64,000 nucleotides of DNA from Acanthamoeba lenticulata (lineage: Eukaryota > Discosea > Longamoebia > Acanthamoebidae): the NCBI GenBank assembly GCA_002179805.1, contig NAVB01000506.1, positions 1-64,000 of the forward strand. Reading direction: 5' to 3'. The position numbers and the translations under genes are program-made. The notes under the pieces are model-generated. The model made no database searches, was not told the origin of the DNA, and saw only the letters and a list, made by a program, of their open reading frames with translations. Position 1 is the first letter of the stretch, and each line of letters opens with the position of its first letter. This document shows positions 48,001-61,485 of the stretch, one piece after another.

Positions 48001-48383
48001 GAACTGACGGACTTAGCTCACAATCCAGCCTGTCTACGTCGTTCTCTGGCTGGAGGCGCGGCTCATCGCTCGCCGTACCCACGCACGGCAGTGGTGCCAA
48101 GCACGAGTCCGACCTGCGCCTGGAGGAGACCGGCCGCCTCCTGGTTGCGATCAACGATCTTATTTTGCTTGTGCGTCGCGCCATCCTCCCGTATTCTTCT
48201 TCTGTGGTGGGCAGCTAATTCACCGGCGGCACGGACCGGCAGGCGCTTCAAATGCCGCGGCACGAGCGAAAGTGGCTGTTGGAGGACCTTCAGGACCTAC
48301 AATCAGAGGAGTTGCAAGTGGGCCAGAAGCTCGCCACGATCCACCGCATGTACCACTCACATCGGTTCCTCACCGCTGCTTGA
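45017..48383 (+). CDS. NCA2: NCA2-like mitochondrial membrane protein
   Basis: The start is MLFARRAQGTRRRLSTLFGL at 45017, a basic, amphipathic N-terminus consistent with mitochondrial import. About 12 short exons give: YEKTPWYWLNYLVLRPGEVP, ALEKNTFAFIGVGSRIL, an acidic insert (GEDEADAEDEDGNEGHED), SALATSWLKYSLIAAGVGLGVVTIT, ALEADVESLQRMVDEFVRK, SPIKNALFGDLLSLLLIQVHKAKVDVARAMLALDKLMRANELNFQLFAVTPALLLLGGVSRYFY (the NCA2 signature block with a membrane segment), and a C-terminal QMPRHERKWLLEDLQDL..VGQKLATIHRMYHSH with TGA at 48381. In yeast, NCA2 influences expression of the mitochondrially encoded ATP synthase subunits 6 and 8. The family is recognised from the conserved C-terminal half. YME1, also mitochondrial, follows on the same strand. 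Confidence 0.8.
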
Positions 48384-48699
48384 GCGAGGCCAACATTTTT
48401 GGCATATTTTCGGCCGCGACCAAAATAAAAATTCTTTGACCCAGGCCGGACTCGTACCCACGGTGGTGCTGCCACGGAACAAGCGCGTAGAATCAACGTC
48501 ACCCTCATCTCATCAAGCGCACTCTCCCACCAGAGCCCACAACGATCGACGTATCGACTTAGAAGAACAGCCCTCACGAGGATTGCGCAGTGAGTCGGAA
48601 ATCGGCGAGATAGCCATTTTACTCTTCCTCGAAAAGACAAGAAGCATCTCCGCCCTCCCCCCCCACAAGCCAGCCCCGTGATCAAAAACATTAGGAACT
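48384..48699. other. Intergenic between NCA2 and YME1
   Basis: Short spacer between two same-strand genes. A segment around 48430-48480 looks vaguely tRNA-like in spacing, but it lacks the TTC loop and cannot be folded into a cloverleaf by eye. Nothing is called. Confidence 0.4.
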
Positions 48700-51665
<2,966 letters not shown>

Positions 51666-51980
51666 GAGAGGAAACACAAACGTACAGAGAGGGTTGGTGG
51701 AAATAGAAAAAGGGGTTTCTTCACGACTTTCATTTCCAGGAGTGCCGGAGTTGGCCGACGGCCGCAGGGGATTGGTTGCGCTAATAAGTTAATTTTTTAT
51801 TCCTTGGCTCTGCTTGCTCATTGGCCGTGGCTCTGCTTTGCAGACAAGAGACGACATTCGCCTGTGCTCCTACCCCCTGCTGCCCCTATTTGAAGCCAGC
51901 GTCGTCTTCATTCTTCTCTTCTTTACCCCTCGCGGCCAGCAAAACCAACCCCACCCCCAGCCACAACCCCCCCAAACAGC
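51666..51980. promoter_or_regulatory. Intergenic promoter side of the actin-bundling gene
   Basis: This is the spacer between YME1 and abpB. The part just before the ATG at 51981 is rich in C and A (CCCCACCCCCAGCCACAACC), the type of leader seen before strongly expressed protist genes. That comparison is inference; no TATA-like box stands out. Confidence 0.35.
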
Positions 51981-53044
51981 ATGTCGTTCACTGAGAAGCT
52001 CGACCCGGAGGCGCTCGCCTACTTCAACCAGGTGGCCCAGAAGCCCTTCTCCCAGCAGGCCGTTGCCTTCCTCAACGCCTACTGGCCTGAGGTTAACGAC
52101 CAGGCCGAGTTCATCTTCACGTACGTCTCGTTACCCACCTTTCTATTCGTTCGTTCGAGTGCGGCACGCTTCAATCTGAGCGCTGCCTCACTTGGATCGA
52201 GTGTGCGTGGGCCCGCTACGTGGCACAAAAACACTACTTTTTAAAAACGGGCTTGATCCTAACCTTAAGAACCTTTGCAGTGTCTCGTGGGAAGTGATCA
52301 AGTATGCCGACATGCACAGCAAGGGTATTTCGCTGCGCCACCTCTACGAGGAGGGTCACGATCTCGATTTCGACATCGGTCTCTATTTCTACGAGCAGCT
52401 CTGCAAGTTCGTGGAGGAACCCAAGAACAGCAAGTGGGCCTCGGCCCCCTTCCAGCAGTCGCAGCCCACCATGATGACTGCCATCAAGCGCAAGCAGGAG
52501 CTCAGGGAGCGCGTCGACGTCAACTTCGACGGCCGCGTGTCGTTCCTCGAGTACCTGCTCTACCAGTACAACAACGTCGCCAACCCGGCTGACTTCTGTA
52601 AGAGGTCGATGGTATGTCTTCGCTCCATCAGCAGTCACTTCACTGAGAATCCAATTCTCACAATCAATTGGCTCTGTTCCTGTGCAGTCCAACCCTGATG
52701 AGCACCCCGAGATCCGTGCCGCCCGGCTCGCGCTCGAGGAGGTCAACAAGAGCATCAAGGCCTACGAGGCTGAGAGGTACCGCCTGACCGAGGAGTCCAA
52801 GCTGCCCGGCGTCAAGGGCCTCAAGGCCACCAACGAGCTCGCCCAGCTCGACGCCAGCCCCCTCGCCGAGAAGCTCAACAAGGCTCTCATCACTGCCGAG
52901 GCCGCTGTGCGCATTGCCGTCCGCAAGTTCGGCGGTCAGAGCGGTGGTGGTGCTGGCAGCGAGACTGGCCCCACGGAGGGCGCCCTCTGGTGGATGTCGC
53001 GCGATCTCGAGGAGAAGCAGAAGCACTACGGCAAGAAGAAGTAA
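51981..53044 (+). CDS. abpB: 34-kDa calcium-regulated actin-bundling protein
   Basis: Exons 51981-about 52120, about 52281-52612 and about 52687-53044 join in phase. Segments matching the Dictyostelium 34-kDa actin-bundling protein nearly word for word are SFTEKL..EALAYFNQVA, KPFSQQAVAFLNAYWPEV, WEVIKYADMHSKGI, DLDFDIGLYFYEQLCKF, RKQELRERVDVNFDGRVSF, EYLLYQYNNVANPADFC, HPEIRAARLALEEVNK and WWMSRDLEEKQKHYG. DVNFDGRVSFLE at about 52520 is a good EF-hand loop. The protein crosslinks actin filaments in filopodia and the phagocytic cortex and is inhibited by calcium. Length is about 275 residues. The family is restricted mainly to amoebozoans and some relatives, and this is the best pointer to the host lineage. 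Confidence 0.95.
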
Positions 53045-53286
53045 GCTGTGGGCTGTCTTCGCTACCTTCGCCTCTCTTCCTTGTAGAAAATAAATCCAAA
53101 ACACTCTTCCTACCCATTCCTGCCTATTCCTTATCATTGCAATCTCTGCTCTGTGGCCGAGGGCACCTTGCCGCTTGTTTGCGCTCCCGTGTGCGCAGCA
53201 GCCACCTTAATAATGTCAAGTTGGCGGGAAATGAAGGGCGAGCAAACTGGCGCCAAACGGCAAACCAAAATCAGATTTTGTAAACG

Positions 53287-55357
53287 ATGAAGGCCATCAC
53301 GCGGGCGCCCACAGATAATGTGTGGTCCTCCACGACCACAAGCAAAGGCTATGGTCCCGAAACGCGGCTCAGCATGTATCTCGTGCCCCCAACAGGCGAG
53401 ATCACCGTTGAAGAGCTTGAGCTTTATGCCATTGATCGGCTGAAAGGTGCACCTTCCTCCCTTTACCAAGGGAGTGCGTTGTAGCCGGTAGAATTGACAT
53501 CCCCTTCCTTTCATTAGTTTTGAAGGAAATCGATAACATTCGAGTTCGAGGCCTTTCAGGTACCCAAAGTTCATGCTTAATGTCTGAACCACTATTCACC
53601 TCGCTGAGCCTGCAGGCGCGGCGTACTACAATCGGATGCGTGAATTTGCTGATAAGTACTTGCCGCTGCGCACCTCGGAGGAGCAGCGAAAGGACACCAT
53701 CTCTCATTTTCTCCTTCGCTTTGCCTACTGCCGCGGTGCGCCCTCCACACGCATTCCTTCCGTGTCGGAGCAGCGTTACTTGTGGTTGTGCTTATTTTTA
53801 TGCACAGGCGACGACCGCAAGTGGTTTATTCGCCAAGAGGCTGACCTCTTCCGTTACCGCCTCAAGAATAACGTTCCCGAGTTCATCAAGCAGAACAACC
53901 TCCACTACGAACATGCACGTGCTTCACCTCTAAACCTCACAACCTGAGCAAGCATGCTGACGACTGACCGTCATTCACCCGCACAGATCTCGACTGAAGA
54001 GTTTACGCGCTATGGCGAGGCCCTGCGCCATCTGGTGCGGTCTAATCGACCTGCTGACAAGCGTTCGGCTACCTTTGCGCAGGACGAACCCGAGCTCTCG
54101 CACACGTCCTTCTTCAAGGTTCGTCCTCCAGCCGATTTAAGCACGCTACCAGAATGGCAAAACTAATGCGTAGTTGAACTCTCTGGAGGACAGGTGCCCT
54201 TTGAAAAGGCGTGCGAGTTGGTGGCTAAGCGCCGAGTGATTATGCGCCGTGGCTTTGCCTTCCTGCACTTTGAGGACCTCGTATCGATCATCTGCCGCGA
54301 GTTTAAAGACACGCTGGCCCTTGGGCTCGACGCTGCCGAGCGGGCCTTTCCCGACCGCGTCGCACAGGACGAGCGCATTGCGGCCTTTATGCAGAACCTG
54401 CCCCGCCAGTACATCGACAAGGACTGGTCCAAGGTGACCCAAAATGGCACACTCGACCCCTCCAACATCGATGAGGTACGATTGCGCTTTCTCAAGCGCC
54501 CGAGCCAGCAAAAGTTGCGAGTGAGCTCAACGTCACAACGCGCTCTCGTTTTTTTGTGGCGCAGCTGGCCAAGCGCTCGTTCCCTCTTTGCATGCGCTCC
54601 ATGCACGATTCGCTGCGAGCCAAGCACCACCTCTTCCACGACGCTCGCATGCAATACGGCCTCTTCCTCAAAGGTGCTCCACCGCCCGTGCCCGTCCCCT
54701 TCCCCCAACTTTACTGAATTCTAAGAATGAAATCAATCGAACTAGGGATCGGGCTCACGCTGGAGGATGCGCTGCGATTCTGGAAGGCCGAGTTCACACG
54801 GCTGTCGCGCATCACCCCGGAGAAGTTTGACAAGGAGTACGCCTACAACATCCGACACAACTACGGTCTCGAGGGCCGAAAGGCCGACTACACGCCCTAC
54901 TCGTGCGTCAAGATCATCACTTCCCAGCCCGCCGCCGACAAGGTTCTTTTCTTCTTTCTACTTCTCTTTCGTCTTCGTATCACATGAGCTCATGTGACGC
55001 CGTCTCGTAATAGGAGCACGGGTGTCCCTATCGACACTTCTCGCGCGACCGCCTCGTGACGACGCTGCAGAAGCACGGTCTGGCCTCGCACGAAGTCGAA
55101 GACATCATCGGCGAGGTCGACGGCCAGCGCTGGGGCGTACGACCTCTCCCTCCTTCACTATCTTCTTCACCTCCGGGTCCGGGCTCCTTTCTCATGTCAT
55201 CTGGATCACATACGCGCAGCACGCGTGCCACAAGTACTTCACGGCGCGGCACAAGGGCTACTCGATGACAGAGCTCGTCATCAACCACCCGCAGCAGTAT
55301 TACTCGCACTCGTGTAACTACTACAAGCAGACGACACCGCAGCAGCCTCAAGAGTGA
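53287..55357 (+). CDS. PRIM2: DNA primase large subunit
   Basis: The start is [15 protein letters not shown] at 53287. About 9 exons give [89 protein letters not shown] and [26 protein letters not shown]. The Fe-S domain follows: [43 protein letters not shown] and HSCNYY. Four cysteines, one in each of the last four segments, are the expected [4Fe-4S] ligands. The protein pairs with the small primase subunit and DNA polymerase alpha to make RNA primers for nuclear DNA replication. TGA is at 55355-55357. The next coding start follows within 235 bp. The N-terminal 60 residues match the family less strongly. Confidence 0.9.
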
Positions 55358-55591
55358 TGCATCACGAGACATCGCGCCATTTGTTCTCTTTTTGTCTTCA
55401 TGGAGGAGACATCTTGGTCCATCTCGCCATTTATCATGTTGTTACGGCGCTTGTTGACTTCTGCCTTCCTTCTTCTTCTTCTTCCTTTTGAGTCTGGCTT
55501 CCTCTTCTGGAACTACTTCTCCTTTTGCAGAATTGCAGGGAAACTAAGAAATTCGGTTGGACAATACAACGCCTTTTGGGCAAATACAAAG

Positions 55592-57121
55592 ATGAGCAGT
55601 GTGGCTGTGACTGAGGGGTACCTCACCAAGCAAGGGGGCAAGGTCAAGACCTGGAAGAGGAGATGGTTCACATTAGACACCAACAACATCTTATCTTACT
55701 ACACAAATGTGGTATGTTGTGTCGGCTCACAACTTTAGCTGCAACCTCTAACCTGCCTTAAAGGGGGCAGAGTTTAAAGGCTCCATTAACATGGTCGAGG
55801 CTGGAGAGATCAAGGCCATTACCCTGAAAAAGAAGTACCCTCACATGTTTGTGGTTCAAACACCCTTGCGCCGCTACAGGATTGCAGCCGACAATGAAGC
55901 AAGTGTACGTTCTTCACTTTTTCAGTTTCACAGTAGTGCTGGGCCTTACCCATGAGTGCTGTGTAGATGGAAAAGTGGCTTGAAGCTTTGATCAGGGCCA
56001 GGGATAACACGGTACCTTGGTGCTTCACAGACACACTGCGCCACAGCCCAGGCTTATCTTCTTTGTGCACAGACAGAAGAGGAAGTGCAGAGAAGGCAAG
56101 CCACTACGTTAGCCACACGACAAGCCGAAGCTGAAAAGGCTAGGATTGAAGCAGCGGTTGCGACACTGAGAAGGGGAGTACTGCCTGGAGAGATGCCACA
56201 CAAGCCACCTCCCGCCAGGAGGGACACCCATCTTAGTGAGAACGCTTTTCCACGACTACTTCACCTGCAAGGCACAAGTCTGTCCAACATTGCAATAAGC
56301 CACGTAAGCCTTATCTCCACCTGTTGCCTTCAGATGGATTGCTCACGACTTTTGAAATCAGGAGCCCACAAGCAGTTTGTATGTAAATGGTTCTGATGTA
56401 TTTATACTGGACAACTTCAAGACCGTTTACACATGGGTGGGTGAGAGGTACAACTGGACTAGCTTCTGACTTAGTTGGAGAGCGTAACCTTACTTTACTG
56501 TACCAGGCCAAACTTGTGGCAACAAACGTTTGCTGCTTCTCTTACTCGGGCTATTGACGACGAACGCGGCTCAGACGTGCTCAACCTTGTCCTTTCCGGT
56601 ATGGAGTGTGCAAACCTCCTCATATGTGGTTTCTTTATCGCATACTTACCACACCCACGACGTAGATGACTCTGGCCCTGATGCGGAGGACTTTTGGAAC
56701 TTGCTTGGTGGACGACCAGCCCACCTGTCGTTGGCTCCAGCACCGCGGGCTCCCTTTGTCCCTGTCATCTTCAGGTGCGTGACTAGCCTTTGGCGTTTTG
56801 GTGCGTTGCCTTTGACTGACGCAACTGGCTCTACCACTTCACAGGCTCTCAGACGCTACGGGTCAGATCACGTTCAAGGAAGTGACTCGAGGTCGATGTC
56901 CCTTTGCACGGTCCCTGCTCGACTCACAAGATGTATTCGTCATCGACCTGGGCTTCCATATTTATGTGTGGATCGGGCAGAGGTCCACACGAGACGAGCG
57001 GGAGAACACAATGCGGTATGCTGTGGCCTACAAGAGGGAATATCAGCGACCAGCGCATCTGCACGTAGAGTGTGTGATGGACGGCGGTGAGAACGAGGTG
57101 CTCTATGCATTCTTTGCATAG
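55592..57121 (+). CDS. PH domain protein with gelsolin/villin repeats
   Basis: The start is MSSVAVTEGYLTKQGGKVK at 55592. The PH domain reads EGYLTKQGG..TWKRRWFTLD.NILSYYTN, FKGSINMVEAGEI, YPHMFVVQTPLRRYRIAADNEASMEKWLEAL (lipid or protein binding). A charged coiled-coil linker (TRQAEAEKARIEAAV) leads into gelsolin repeats: PRLLHLQGTSLSNIAIS, SSLYVNGSDVFILDNFKTVYTWVGE, LTRAIDDERG, EDFWNLLGGRP, then a second SLLDSQDVFVIDLGFHIYVWIGQRST, MRYAVAYKREYQRP, ending at TAG 57119-57121. The gelsolin repeats suggest actin binding or capping. An in-frame ATG at 55400 would add a hydrophobic N-terminus, but it lies 43 bp after the primase stop and probably belongs to the leader (TTGCAG acceptor at 55530-55535). 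Villidin of Dictyostelium also mixes PH and gelsolin modules. Confidence 0.8.
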
Positions 57122-57193
57122 GCGTGTGGCGATTGGTTGTACTGTACTAGCTCTCTTTCACAGCTTGTTTTGCTTGTTTTTATTTTACTCGAA

Positions 57194-58786
57194 ATGGAAG
57201 AAGAAGCTGGAGCTCGGGTGGTGCTGGAAGAAGAAGAAGAAGATGAGGGGAAAGAGTTGCCCACAATAATGGACCTGTCCGGTTCAAGCCAAGACACCTC
57301 CACTTCGGTGAGGTTTCAGCTTGTTAGCGACATCCATCTTGAGTTCCCCGGCTGTATTTTTAAGCTCCCACCTATTCCTGTTAACGCCCCCATCCTCTGC
57401 CTCTTGGGTCGCTCTCCCCTTCCCTCTGCTTTTGTTTGTCGCTTTCTCTCTTTTTTGTTCCTTTTTTCGACCACAAATTGACTCGTCCGCCTTCAGGTGA
57501 CATCGGGTACCCAAGCGAGGAGACCTACAGGCAGTACCTCCTGGATCAAGCCGACCGCTTCGAGCACGTCCTGGTCGTGGCGGGCAACCACGAGTACTAC
57601 AAACAGGAGAGCGTCCAGCACGCTGACCGCCTCATCGTACTCCCCCCCTCTTTCTAAACCACCAGTGCCACCACGTGGCCGCTTCTTCTGACCCTCCTTG
57701 GGACGGGTCTGGCCTGGGCGCCGGCGTACAGGACCAGATTTGCGCCGAGCGAGACAACTTGCACTACCTCAACAAGCGCAGCGTGCGCATCGGTGACGTC
57801 CTCTTCCTTGGCTGCACGCTCTGGGTACCCTTCACCGCCCTTTCTTCAGATGGACCGTGCGACCTAACGAGGTCCTCTTCTTCTTTGGTTGGTTGGTTGG
57901 GCGCAGAGCTACATTCCGCCTGATTCGATGCTCAAGGTGAGGGCCATGTGCAACGACTACCGCGCCATCCGCGTCGACGGGCCGCCGCCACCGGCGGATG
58001 GCTCGGTGCTGTCGGCCGTCGGCGCGCTCGGGTCGTCGGTGTCGCGCTTTTTGGGCCTCGCCGCAGAGGAACGCGGCGGCGGCGCCTCCGCCTCCGGGCC
58101 CGACCCGACGGCGGGCGAGGAGGTCCGCCACAATCTGAGCCCCGAGGAGACCAACGCGTGGCACGACCAGCATGTGGAGTGGCTGGTGGGGGAGATCGAC
58201 CGCGTCAAGCAGGCCAACGACGCCGCGGCTGCGCAGGGTGGAGCGGACAGGGTCAAGGTGGTCGTGCTCACCCACCACGCCCCGTCCAGGTTCGGCTGCA
58301 TCCGGCCCGACAACGTCCTCGACGAGATCTGCTACGATGACCTCGAGTGGATGATGGAAGACCCCGTCGTACGTGACCGTATTAATTTTTCTTTTTTTTC
58401 TTTGAATTTTTTGGAAATCATTTTATTCTACATTTATGTTATTTATTTTTGTTTTATTTTCAAGGTGGTGTGGGCGTTTGGGCACACGCACTGGTCGAGC
58501 GACAACGTGATCAACTCGACGCGCGTGGTCTCGAACCAATGCGGGTACATCACCATGAACCCTGACGGGAAGGGCTCCAACCACTTCGACCCGGGCCTCG
58601 TGATCGACGTCGATGGTGCGTTCAATCGCTTGCAAGTTGGTGGTGTGTCGTTGTTGTTGTCGTTGGCCCACCTCGGCGTGATCAGCTCATCACTTTTGCC
58701 GCGCAGAGACGCTGAAGCTTATCGAGTCTCCGCCGTCATCTGCGTGGGAGGTCGACAAGCCGAGCCACTGTGCCCTCTTGGGCTGA
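57194..58786 (+). CDS. Calcineurin-like metallophosphoesterase
   Basis: The start is MEEEAGARVVLEEEEEDEG at 57194. The metal-binding blocks appear in order: QLVSDIHLEF (D-x-H), CLLG-DIGYP (GD, across an intron), VVAGNHEYY (GNHE), VVLTHHAPS and VWAFGHTHWSSD (GHTH). TGA is at 58784-58786. An insert between GNHE and THHAPS (58000-58130, GASASGPDPTAG) is low complexity. The family hydrolyses phosphoesters using two metal ions. The fold is certain, but the substrate cannot be read from the sequence. The closest relatives by pattern are the bacterial and protist Ser/Thr phosphatase-like YP_pyrophosphohydrolase-type proteins rather than nucleases; this is a weak inference. Seven exons; the gene starts only 73 bp after the upstream stop. 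Confidence 0.85.
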
Positions 58787-59106
58787 TAAATAGGTGATAA
58801 AGAACGTGGCAGTGAAGGGGAGACACAGTGGACCTGTTTGCGACGGGCCGGTTGCGAGTCAGCGGAAACTAAGACAGACTGTAACGGTCGGAGTTTGTCA
58901 ATGTTGTGTTTCGATTGGCCACGCACTTGCGCGTGAGCACAGACGACTGCCCACAGAAAGCACCCGGCGAGGGTCAGGCAAGTCTCGTTGGTCGCCTCCT
59001 CGGCATCCAAGAGGACGGAGCATGTGGTCTTTATGTCATCCATTCATAAAGGAGGGGAATGGCTGGGGTTGCTGCTATTCTCAACATCATTATCAACAAC
59101 AACAAC
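58787..59106. other. Intergenic spacer
   Basis: This stretch lies between the metallophosphoesterase and the small secreted protein on the same strand. It ends with an ATC/AAC-rich leader just before the ATG at 59107. No gene was seen. Confidence 0.4.
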
Positions 59107-59405
59107 ATGAAGGTCACCCTACTCTTCCTCGTTCTTGGTCTCTGCTTCCTCTGTGCCTGGGCTTCGGAGGAGAACAACGTGTTGGTGGAGAGAACGGGAG
59201 TGGTGGCCACGTACGCACCATCCACTTGGCGCTGTTTAACACTTGCTCGACTCACCTTCCAACCTGCAGGACTCCTGTTGCCGTGGTGGGCTCGACAGCC
59301 ACGACGACCACCGCAGCTACCGCCGTGGTGCCGCAGAAGGTGGTCACTGTCACCACGACCAGCGCGGCCTCCTCCTTGTCGCTTCCCTTCTATGTTCTTT
59401 GGTGA
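59107..59405 (+). CDS. Small secreted Thr-rich protein
   Basis: Exon 1 starts with a clear signal peptide, MKVTLLFLVLGLCFLCAWA, followed by SEENNVLVERTGVV. An intron (about 59211-59270, GTACGC to CTGCAG) joins in phase to TPVAVVGSTATTTTAATAVV and PQKVVTVTTTSAASS. The end SLSLPFYVLW with TGA at 59403 is mildly hydrophobic and could be the remains of a GPI-type signal, but it is short. About 80 residues. I do not recognise a family. The Thr stretches suggest O-glycosylation. An upstream ATG at 59059 is in frame but would bury the signal peptide. Confidence 0.6.
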
Positions 59406-59492
59406 TGTTGCCGTCAATGTTCGTCTTCCTTCTCAACATAAATGTTGTTGCGGCGCCACAAGGCGGCTTGGGTCCATACATCTCGAGGCGCA

Positions 59493-61174
59493 TCAGGGCC
59501 GTTGTGAACTGTTCCTGTGGCGCAAGAACGCCAGGTTGTACTTGGGGCACGACACTTTGAGGAACGCGTGGCGTGCGCTGTGCTTCTTCGTCGTGCCATG
59601 GCGGTAGTACTCGTCTTCCTCTTCTTCTTCTTCTTCTGCATCCGCCTCTTTGCCGCGCGTCGTCACGTCGGGTCCATGACCGGCTCCGTCTTGGCGGCCT
59701 CGCACTCCTCGCAGAAATCAAAGTCGTCGCACTGCATGCACTTCCATCTGGCGACGACGAGACCTTCCGTTCAGAGCTTGGTTGTGATGTGGTGACCGTT
59801 GTTGCTGCGTCGCGCGCGAGCGGTACCGAATGCCCTGGATGGTGACCGCCTGACAGCCGTTACAGAAGTAGCCTTGCTCGTGGACTGGAGGACCGACCCC
59901 GCCCCAACGCGTGAGCATTCCTGCGGCGGCATGAAGATGATGGTTGGCCGTACCGGGCACGGAGCAGTACACGTGCTTGCTCCTTTGCGCGTCGTCGACC
60001 GCCTCGTAGCACGCGAGACACCTGCAGCCTCTCCCCCGATCGGGGTCGGTTCGATTCACATGGAAGCGCGCGCGAGAGAAGGAGAGCAGGAAAGCGCACC
60101 AGAAGCTGTCTCCGTCGCGTTCGGCGTAGCACGGCCCGTGGAGCTCCCGACCGCAGACGCAGCACGGAAAGTCGTCCTCTGTGCTGACTGCAGGTGTGAT
60201 CGTTGTCGTCGTCGTCGTCGTTTACTTTCTGGCGCGTTTGCAGCAAACAACAAACAACAAACGCAGCTTTCCGTACAGATGATCGGCCGGCCGGCCATGT
60301 AGAGCGACAGCCGAGGCGGCGCCAGGTCTTGCTCTTGTGTGTTGATTTGTGTTGTGTTGTGTTTGCAAGAAGGTGTCAGCACAGAGCGGCCATGAGGGCA
60401 GGCAAACACTGGCCAACGTGGGGGAGGCACCGCGGCAGCGCATCTTCATGAGGAGGTGCACCCGCGGGTGGTCGCCCTCGCAATCGCGGCAGAAGTAGTG
60501 GTGGTCTCGATCGTCGCAGTTGCCGTTCTTGTCGTGGTTGGTGACATCGTCCGCGGACCCAACAACAGCACCGCCGGAAGCGTTGTCGTTGTCAATGTTG
60601 TCGTCCCCAGCCACTGGCGGCGGTGGCAGGGCTGTGTCGAGGAGCCGCTCCGAACACGTGAGGCACTTGAAGAGCGGGCCGTCGATGGGTGCCTTGGCGC
60701 AGCCCGCGCACCGCGTCTGGTGGCACCTGCGCTCTGTTTTGTGGTGATTGATGGCCGGCCGTTTCCCAAGCGTTGTTGTTGTTGTTGGATCTCTCGAGTG
60801 CACATAAACACACACAAACACGCGAGTGGTTCATGTGAAGGTGCACCAAGATAGGCCCAGGCTTGCCGCCAGGACGTGGCGTCGTCGGCCTCGCGAAAGA
60901 CGTCCTCGTGCGTTTGGCCTTTGTGGCCGGCTCGCTCGAGCACTCTCCTGCCAAGTGCAAGAGCGTTTGTCCCTTTTCAACGCAAGCAAGGGCTGAAGAA
61001 GAGAAGAGGGCAGAGAGCGTACAAGCGCCATAGGGATGGCGAGGTAGCGAGTGCGTGCGCCCACCGATTGACGGCCATGAGGGCGAGCAGAGAGGATGCA
61101 GGCAAGAAAGTGAACACGTGCACCCACAGTTCAGTGGGCAGAAACTCCTCGGGCTCGGGCGTGTTCACCTCCAT
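59493..61174 (-). CDS. F-box protein with multiple ZZ-like zinc fingers
   Basis: The start is MEVNTPEPEEFLPTELWVHV at 61174. The F-box is LPTELWVHVFTFLPASSLLALMAVNRWAHALATSPSLW, followed by RAGHKGQTHEDVFREADDATSWRQAWAYL. Zinc fingers come next. The first is CHQTRCAGCAKAPIDGPLFKCLTCSE..YFCRDCEGDHPRVH (60740-60440, ZZ-like, with an Asn/Asp insert). A second is FPCCVCGRELHGPCYAERDGDSFWC (60170-60090), then RCLACYEAVDDAQ, YFCNGCQAVTIQGIRYR and WKCMQCDDFDFCEECEAAK (a good ZZ pattern). The end is KKHSARHAFLKVSCPKYN with TGA at 59493. F-box proteins bring substrates to SCF ubiquitin ligases; ZZ fingers bind peptides such as N-terminal or histone tails. One junction near 59650 needs an unusual 35-nt intron or hides a frameshift. 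Confidence 0.7.
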
Positions 61175-61485
61175 CTTGGCCAACGAGTTGTGCAATGGTC
61201 CACAAGAAAACGAAAAAGAAATAAAAGAAGAAAGTAGCAAAGTTCGGTGGTTGCGTCATGGGCTGTGTTTCTCAGGAGGAGGCTCGTCACAGGACCAGCC
61301 ACGGTGTGTGAGCTGGCCCTGTTGGCTTTCTCGTCTGTGGAATGGCCTTGGCAGTCGAAGTAACCCAACGACTTGGCACCGAGCTCACCGCAACAACAAC
61401 CCCCGAACTGCTTTAGGTAAGCCACGGCACATGCAGCTTGTCATTGTGGTACTTGGCCCGAAAGATCGCAGTATGTGGTTGAGTT
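61175..61485. other. Intergenic between F-box and FkbM genes
   Basis: This stretch lies upstream of the F-box gene and downstream of the FkbM-type gene, both on the minus strand. No gene or conserved element was seen. Confidence 0.4.

Noticed and set aside
48420..48500. Possible tRNA on the minus strand
   Set aside because: The T-loop reads GTACGAG instead of TTCGA and no cloverleaf can be drawn.
55400..55591. In-frame ATG giving the PH-gelsolin protein a hydrophobic N-terminus
   Set aside because: It lies 43 bp after the primase stop and spans a TTGCAG acceptor-like site. A cytoskeletal PH protein is not expected to have a signal peptide, so the start at 55592 is preferred.
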